From an uncultured Bacilli bacterium (lineage in GTDB: Bacteria; Bacillota_I; Bacilli_A; RF39; UBA660): 9,092 nucleotides of DNA. The first letter of the stretch is position 1; each line of letters begins with the position of its first letter. Both the position numbers and the translations under genes were made by a program. The stretch covers positions 1 through 9,092 of the forward strand of contig CANRJL010000034.1 of assembly GCA_947630935.1 (NCBI GenBank). The letters are read 5' to 3'. The notes below the pieces were generated by a model, which ran no database searches, was not told where the DNA came from, and saw nothing but the letters and a program-made list of their open reading frames with translations. Of this stretch, positions 5,285-9,092 are shown one piece after another.

Positions 5285-6659
5285 GTTGTCTAGTATTCGC
5301 AGTAAAACTTTGGTTTATTTAATTTTCTTTAGTGTATCTATTTTATTAGCTTTGTGGGTGTTTCAGAGGTTCTATTTTTTATTTTCTTATGAAAGTTATC
5401 AAGTACAAAATATGAATTCTATTGCTAAACATATATTAGAAATTCATGATGGTGATTTTAATCAAAATTTAGAAAATTTAGCTTACAAAAATAATGTTTG
5501 TATGGAAGTATTTTGGAATAATAATGCTGTTTCTACTTATAATACTTTGATGGTTGGTTGTGAATTGGGGAAAAATAATTCTCATATTACTATTTTGCAG
5601 AAAGAATTTTTAAATTCTAACCAGGATACGCAAACATATCGTTTAGAAAATTTGGAATATAAAGCTAAGTCTTATTTGTATGGAATTAAAACTAATGTTG
5701 GAACTATTTTTTTATATAGTCCATTGAAAGATTTAAGAGGTGCTAGTATTGTTTTACAAAATCAATTAATTTATTTAACTTTTATTGCTATTTTGTTTGC
5801 ATGTATTATTGCTTATTTTTTGTCTAAAAAGTTAACTAATCCGATTTTAGATATTACTGAAAAAGCTAAAAATTTAGGAAAAGGAAATTGTAAAGTGACG
5901 TTTTCTTCTTATGAAATTAAAGAAATAGATGAGTTATCTACTGTATTACAAAATGCTCAAGAGGAACTTTTTAAAACGGAAGAATTAAGAAGAGATTTGT
6001 TGGCAAATGTGTCACATGATTTGAAGACTCCTTTAACTATGATTAAGGCTTATGCAGAGATGGTTCGGGATATTTCATATGCTGATGATGAAAAAAGAAA
6101 AATGCATTGTGATGTTATTGTAAATGAATCTAACCGTTTAAATTTATTGGTTAATGATATTTTAGATTTGTCAAAATTACAAGCAAATGTATGTGATTTA
6201 CATTTAGAAACATATGATTTGGTTCAAGAAATATATGGGGTAATGAAAAGATATGAAATTATTAAAGAAACTGAAAATTATCAATTTATATTAGAATTAC
6301 CAGATTCGGCTATAATACGTGCTGATAAAAACAAAATTAATCAAGTTTTATATAATTTAATTAATAATGCTATTAATTATACGGGAGAAGATAAAGTAGT
6401 TAAAATACGTTTAAAAAATTGGAAAGATTCTTATCTTGTTGAAATTATTGATACGGGTAAAGGAATTAAGAAAAAAGAATTACCTTTTATTTGGGAAAAA
6501 TATTATAAAAGTGAAAAAAATCATCAACGAAATGTTGTAGGTAGTGGTATTGGTTTATCAATTGTTAAATCTATTTTAGAACAACATCATTTTTTATATG
6601 GGGTTCGTTCTAAAAAATCTAAAGGTTCGACTTTTTACTTTTATGTAAATAAGGTTTAA
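5268..6659 (+). CDS. Membrane sensor histidine kinase, partner of the response regulator
   Basis: The order is a first membrane helix (about 14-34), an extracytoplasmic domain (35-166) with Cys78 and Cys98, a second helix (about 167-185), a HAMP-like linker (about 186-238), and HisKA with NVSHDLKTPL (phosphoacceptor H250). The ATPase domain shows N-box NLINNA (363-368), G1 DTGKG (395-399), F-box PFIWEKYYK (406-414), G2 GSGIGLSIV (425-433) and G3 GST (453-455). All catalytic motifs are intact. The TTG at 5268 has AAAGTAGG (5252-5259) at good spacing and overlaps the regulator gene by 17 bases. An ATG at 5277 gives an 8-base overlap and a protein three residues shorter, and is a real alternative. 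The overlap implies translational coupling. The ligand is unknown; the sensor domain matches nothing I recognise. Confidence 0.95.
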   Translation: MKSMNKLSSIRSKTLVYLIFFSVSILLALWVFQRFYFLFSYESYQVQNMNSIAKHILEIHDGDFNQNLENLAYKNNVCMEVFWNNNAVSTYNTLMVGCELGKNNSHITILQKEFLNSNQDTQTYRLENLEYKAKSYLYGIKTNVGTIFLYSPLKDLRGASIVLQNQLIYLTFIAILFACIIAYFLSKKLTNPILDITEKAKNLGKGNCKVTFSSYEIKEIDELSTVLQNAQEELFKTEELRRDLLANVSHDLKTPLTMIKAYAEMVRDISYADDEKRKMHCDVIVNESNRLNLLVNDILDLSKLQANVCDLHLETYDLVQEIYGVMKRYEIIKETENYQFILELPDSAIIRADKNKINQVLYNLINNAINYTGEDKVVKIRLKNWKDSYLVEIIDTGKGIKKKELPFIWEKYYKSEKNHQRNVVGSGIGLSIVKSILEQHHFLYGVRSKKSKGSTFYFYVNKV

Positions 6660-6832
6660 ATTCATTTATTTATCACAATAATTTCATAAATCTTTTGTAT
6701 GATGATAGCATGAAAGGAAGGTGAAGATTTTAATTATTAAAAACTGTTAATAAAACTCTATAAAATAACATATAAACTCAAACTCACACTTTACATGAAA
6801 GAAGATGACTTTTAATAATCTTCTTTCTTTTT
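6660..6832 (+). ncRNA. Possible small RNA or 3' leader region between kinase and exporter
   Basis: This part of the gap holds no convincing ORF. A -10-like TATGAT (6698-6703) with a poor -35 region could start a transcript near 6710 that ends at the strong hairpin at 6797-6832, about 120 bases. Within it lies AAGGAAGGTGA (6714-6724), which looks like a ribosome-binding site but has no ATG, GTG or TTG at proper distance. A GTG at 6721 opens only nine codons. AAACTC occurs three times (6753, 6774, 6780). Equally possible is that all this is just the long 3' tail of the kinase message. The small RNA call is inference. Confidence 0.25.
6797..6832 (+). terminator. Strong Rho-independent terminator of the two-component unit
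   Basis: GAAAGAAGAT (6797-6806) and ATCTTCTTTC (6818-6827) form a perfect 10-bp stem around an 11-base loop, followed by five T residues and then G TT. It lies 138 bases after the kinase stop codon, much further than usual, and just before the exporter promoter. Confidence 0.85.
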
Positions 6833-6852
6833 GTTCTTATTTTTAGTATAAT
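6824..6852 (+). promoter_or_regulatory. Promoter of the exporter / pduL / dusB unit
   Basis: A perfect TATAAT lies at 6847-6852. The sequence at the right distance for a -35 (TTTCTT, 6824-6829, 17-base spacer) is poor and falls inside the terminator. The predicted start near 6859 leaves a leader of about 17 bases that contains GGAGG (6865-6869). This excludes a start codon at 6852 for the exporter. Confidence 0.6.
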
Positions 6853-6875
6853 TGGTCATAGTGTGGAGGATGTAT

Positions 6876-7391
6876 ATGACAGAGAAAGTAACAAGATTAG
6901 TAATTAGCATTTTTGGAGCATGGGCAGGAACAATTGTTGGAAAATATATTATTATTTTCATTATTTCTATGTTACCAATTTTAGAGTTGCGAGGAGGACT
7001 ATTAGCGGCTAGTTTTTTAGGATTACCAATTTGGCAAAGTTTTCTTATTTGTTTTATTGGTAATATTTTGCCGATTCCATTTATTTTATGGTTTATAACA
7101 CCTTTATTTGGCAAATTAAAACAAATAAAAGGTTTAAGAAATGTTGTGGCTCGTCTTGAAAAGAAAGCAAAGAGTAAACAAGAAAAGATTGAAAACTTAA
7201 AATATGTTGGTTTATTTTTATTTGTTGGAATTCCGTTGCCAGGGACAGGGGCTTGGACTGGTTGTTTAATATCATCTTTATTGGGTTTAGATAAAAAGAA
7301 ATCTTTGATATCTGCAATTTGTGGAGTTGTTATGGCTGGAATAATTATGCTTATTTTATCTTATGGTATTTTAGGACAATTAATTCGATAA
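6876..7391 (+). CDS. COG2426 small multidrug-export family membrane protein
   Basis: The protein has 171 residues with about four to five hydrophobic helices and the family hallmarks LPILELRGG (33-41) and GIPLPGTGAWTG (118-129). Both look like re-entrant loop motifs and recall the DedA/SNARE-associated group. A basic cytosolic stretch (about 80-108, rich in Lys and Arg) separates the two halves. The Pfam name is putative small multidrug export protein, but transport has hardly been tested, so the function is uncertain. I chose the ATG at 6876 because GGAGG (6865-6869) lies six bases before it and the promoter -10 overlaps a longer reading start at 6852. pduL follows after 14 bases, which suggests an operon, though no functional link is obvious. 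Confidence 0.85.
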   Translation: MTEKVTRLVISIFGAWAGTIVGKYIIIFIISMLPILELRGGLLAASFLGLPIWQSFLICFIGNILPIPFILWFITPLFGKLKQIKGLRNVVARLEKKAKSKQEKIENLKYVGLFLFVGIPLPGTGAWTGCLISSLLGLDKKKSLISAICGVVMAGIIMLILSYGILGQLIR

Positions 7392-7405
7392 GTGGTGGGG
7401 TTTTT

Positions 7406-7960
7406 ATGAAAGTAAATATTGGAGTTAGTAATCGGCATGTTCATTTAACTCAAAAAGTTTATAATGAGTTGTTTGGTGATGAAATAACACCTGATTTTTT
7501 TGTGCATCAAAAAAATGAATTTGCTAGTTTACATTTTGTGACATTAGTCGGGCCAAAGGGAAAAATAGAACATGTGCGGGTTATGGGTCCTTGTAGAGAT
7601 TATAATCAAGTAGAAATTGCTAAATCTGATGCAATTTTATTGGGAATTTGTCCACCTGTTCGCGATAGTGGTGATTTATGTGGAGCTTGTGATATTATTG
7701 TTGAATATAAGAAACAGGTATCACTTAAAGAATGCTGTATTTTGGCAAATACACATCTTCATATGAATTTGCAAGATTTACAAGATTTAGGTTTAAAAAA
7801 TAAAGCCCAAGTTCAAGTTAAAGTGGAAAACGAACGACCAGGAATTATAACAGCTACAGTTAAGGCTTCGGAAAATGGTTTTTTAGAACTTCATATTGAC
7901 CGTGACCAAGCTAATGCTTTTTTACTTACAAATGGTGATGAAGTAGAGGTACTATTATGA
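7406..7960 (+). CDS. pduL: Phosphate propanoyltransferase / PduL-type phosphotransacylase
   Basis: This enzyme exchanges CoA and phosphate on short acyl groups (acyl-CoA + Pi to acyl-phosphate + CoA) and uses metal ions bound by histidines. Seen: GVSNRHVHLT (6-15, H11 and H13), RVMGPCRDYNQVEI (58-71, with the substrate arginine R64), PVRDSG (84-89), ANTHLHM (114-120, H117 and H119; most relatives have RHIHM) and ELHIDRDQANA (161-171; most have DTDEANA). The length of 184 residues is that of the bare catalytic core. It lacks the N-terminal encapsulation extension of microcompartment-borne PduL, so it is probably cytosolic and serves acetate or ATP metabolism in place of Pta. No acetate kinase is in the window. 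GGTGGGG (7394-7400) precedes the ATG; in-frame codons upstream lie within the exporter gene and are not part of this one. Confidence 0.93.
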   Translation: MKVNIGVSNRHVHLTQKVYNELFGDEITPDFFVHQKNEFASLHFVTLVGPKGKIEHVRVMGPCRDYNQVEIAKSDAILLGICPPVRDSGDLCGACDIIVEYKKQVSLKECCILANTHLHMNLQDLQDLGLKNKAQVQVKVENERPGIITATVKASENGFLELHIDRDQANAFLLTNGDEVEVLL

Positions 7961-8949
7961 GTTTTAAAATTGGCAATGTTGAAGTTAAAAATCCCATTAT
8001 TTTAGCTCCTATGGCAGGTTATTCTAATACAAGTTTTCGAAAAATAATAAAGGAAATGGGAGCAGGCCTTATATTTGCTGAAATGGTAAGTGATAAAGCT
8101 TTGGTATATGGTAATGAAAAGACAATGAAGCTTTTAAAAATGAGTGAAGAAGAACGGCCAATTGCTCAACAAATTTTTGGAAGTGATGTTGATTCTTTTG
8201 TAAAGGCCGCTAAAATTGTTGAAAATACTATGAAGCCAGATATTATTGATATTAATATGGGTTGTCCTGTTCCAAAAGTGGCTCTTAGTGCTCAAGCTGG
8301 AAGTGCATTATTAAAAAATCCAGATAAAATTTATGAAATTGTTTCAGCTGTAGTTAAAAATGTTAAAGTTCCTGTAACGGTTAAGATTCGAAGTGGTTGG
8401 GATGATGAGCATATTAATGCTGTTGTGGTTGCCAAGAAAATTGCAGAAGCAGGGGCTAGTGCTATAAGTATACATGCTAGGACAAGAAGTCAAGGATATT
8501 CGGGAAAAGCTGATTGGAATATTATAAAAGAAGTGAAAGAAGCTGTATCTATTCCAGTTATTGGCAATGGTGATGTTACAAGTCCATTATTAGCTAAAAA
8601 AATGTTAGATGAAACTGGTTGTGATGGCGTGATGATTGGACGGGCAGTTTTAGGTAACCCATGGCTTATTAGAGATTGTGTTTATTATTTAGAAAAAGGT
8701 GTTTTGTTGCCACCGGTATCTTATAGTGATAAAATTGCAATGATGAAAAAGCATTTTGAATTATTAAAAAAAGATAAATCTCTTAAAGTTGCCTTATTGG
8801 AAATTCGGTCTAATATTTTGTTTTATTTAAAAGGGATGCCTTATAGTAAAGAAATGAAGCAAAAGATTTGTGAATGTAAAACTGAAGAAGAAATTATGAA
8901 TGTTCTTAATGAATATGAACAACAATTAGTTAAAAGCAATAATGAATAG
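7957..8949 (+). CDS. dusB: tRNA-dihydrouridine synthase, DusB family
   Basis: This flavoenzyme reduces uridine to dihydrouridine in the tRNA D-loop with FMN and NADPH. The TIM barrel (about 1-240) starts with FKIGNVEVKNPIILAPMAG (3-21). It shows catalytic Cys103 in DINMGCPVPK, K143 in VKIRSGW, H173 in SIHARTR, the FMN-phosphate sites IGNGD (202-206) and MIGRAVLGNPW (226-236), and a C-terminal helical domain (about 245-330). In the C-terminal domain the common EMRKHxxWYxKG appears as EIRSNILFYLKG (282-293), a variation near the tRNA-binding surface. The ATG overlaps the pduL stop (ATGA), with AGAGGT (7945-7950) as ribosome-binding site, so translation is coupled. The length of 330 residues is normal. 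Confidence 0.96.
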   Translation: MSFKIGNVEVKNPIILAPMAGYSNTSFRKIIKEMGAGLIFAEMVSDKALVYGNEKTMKLLKMSEEERPIAQQIFGSDVDSFVKAAKIVENTMKPDIIDINMGCPVPKVALSAQAGSALLKNPDKIYEIVSAVVKNVKVPVTVKIRSGWDDEHINAVVVAKKIAEAGASAISIHARTRSQGYSGKADWNIIKEVKEAVSIPVIGNGDVTSPLLAKKMLDETGCDGVMIGRAVLGNPWLIRDCVYYLEKGVLLPPVSYSDKIAMMKKHFELLKKDKSLKVALLEIRSNILFYLKGMPYSKEMKQKICECKTEEEIMNVLNEYEQQLVKSNNE

Positions 8950-8967
8950 TTAGAAAACTGGAATTTA

Positions 8968-9005
8968 CTTTTTCATTTCATAGCAAAATTTTTTAATTGA
9001 AAAAG
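8968..9005 (+). repeat. Inverted repeat after dusB, doubtful terminator
   Basis: CTTTTTCA (8968-8975) pairs with TGAAAAAG (8998-9005) around a 22-base loop in which a few further A-T pairs are possible. No clean T run follows (GGTATATTTTTATATC), so termination would be weak. It is the only hairpin between dusB and the next start codon. Confidence 0.3.
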
Positions 9006-9035
9006 GGTATATTTTTATATCTATGTTAGACCATA

Positions 9036-9064
9036 TTGATTAAAGAGACGAAAAATGATATTAT
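9036..9064 (+). promoter_or_regulatory. Promoter of the gene at the right edge, extended -10
   Basis: TTGATT (9036-9041) and TATTAT (9059-9064) are 17 bases apart, and TG at 9056-9057 makes an extended -10. Transcription would start about 12 bases before the ATG at 9083, leaving only the GAGATGAT sequence (9071-9078) as a ribosome-binding site. Confidence 0.55.
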
Positions 9065-9082
9065 AAAAAAGAGATGATAAAA

Positions 9083-9092
9083 ATGAATGAAG
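9083..9092 (+). CDS. Start of the next gene, cut by the window edge
   Basis: The last ten bases read ATG AAT GAA G (Met-Asn-Glu), preceded by GAGATGAT at a fitting distance and by a candidate promoter. In Firmicutes dusB is often followed by lysS (lysyl-tRNA synthetase), whose N-terminus is often of the Met-x-Glu type. Three codons cannot prove it, so the identity is left open. Confidence 0.4.

Noticed and set aside
6852..6875. TTG start for the exporter eight codons upstream
   Set aside because: The TTG overlaps the promoter -10 (6847-6852) and would lie before the predicted transcription start. GGAGG fits the ATG at 6876.
6812..7114. Minus-strand reading frame of 100 codons overlapping the exporter gene
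   Set aside because: It is the antisense of a well-supported membrane protein gene and the terminator before it. It has no family motif, and Lys/Ile-rich sequence is expected in AT-rich shadow frames.
7093..7317. Minus-strand reading frame of 74 codons inside the exporter gene
   Set aside because: It is antisense to conserved COG2426 motifs and has no similarity that I recognise.
7319..7405. 29-codon N-terminal extension of PduL, considered as an encapsulation peptide
   Set aside because: It is out-of-frame exporter sequence, and the ribosome-binding site GGTGGGG and the conserved MKVNIGVSNRHVHL place the start at 7406.
1..9092. CRISPR array, insertion sequence, phage module or toxin-antitoxin pair
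   Set aside because: I saw no spaced direct repeats, transposase motifs, structural phage genes or paired small ORFs on either strand. The YhcG-N-like gene and the capsid-like YebC N-terminus do not by themselves indicate a mobile element.

Overview
The window is AT-rich DNA, 9,092 bases long and densely packed with short intergenic gaps. All protein genes are on the plus strand, strong purine-rich Shine-Dalgarno sites are common, and TTG starts are used next to ATG. TGA is used as a stop and Trp is read from TGG, so this is the standard bacterial code and not the Mycoplasma code. Together with SipW-type signal peptides, an OmpR-type two-component system and a PduL-type phosphotransacylase, this suggests a low-GC Gram-positive of the Bacilli/Mollicutes-like group, such as an uncultured gut RF39 or Erysipelotrichia-like lineage. 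The lineage is inference from protein style, not a database match.

Layout. At the left edge a tRNA-Gly(GCC) lies on the minus strand with its own terminator. Its promoter runs back to back with the promoter of a membrane-anchored extracytoplasmic protein of unknown function (245-877), and the two share one palindromic -35 hexamer. A promoter at 885-913 then serves a probable transcription unit: a TasA/CalY-like secreted protein, a ZIP-family metal transporter, a YebC/TACO1-type translation factor, and a serine hydrolase of the class A beta-lactamase fold without an export signal. This unit ends in a terminator that contains the last stop codon.

Next come a stand-alone gene resembling only the N-terminal domain of YhcG-type (DUF1016) nucleases (4070-4561) and a two-component pair: an OmpR/PhoB response regulator with a TTG start and its overlapping HAMP/HisKA/HATPase sensor kinase (4622-6659). 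The 216-base gap after the kinase has no convincing ORF. It holds a -10-like element, an orphan ribosome-binding-site-like sequence and a strong terminator, so a small RNA is possible.

The last unit (6876-8949) encodes a small multidrug-export (COG2426-type) membrane protein, a PduL phosphotransacylase and a DusB tRNA-dihydrouridine synthase. A candidate promoter and start codon for the next gene lie at the right edge; by Firmicute gene order this could be lysS, but too little is visible to say.

Most of the window looks like ordinary core chromosome. I see no insertion sequence, CRISPR array, toxin-antitoxin pair or phage module, and no coherent new multi-gene system. The points most worth following are the nuclease-less YhcG-N-like protein, the possible two-component-controlled small RNA, the shared palindromic -35 box and the capsid-like N-terminus of the YebC protein.
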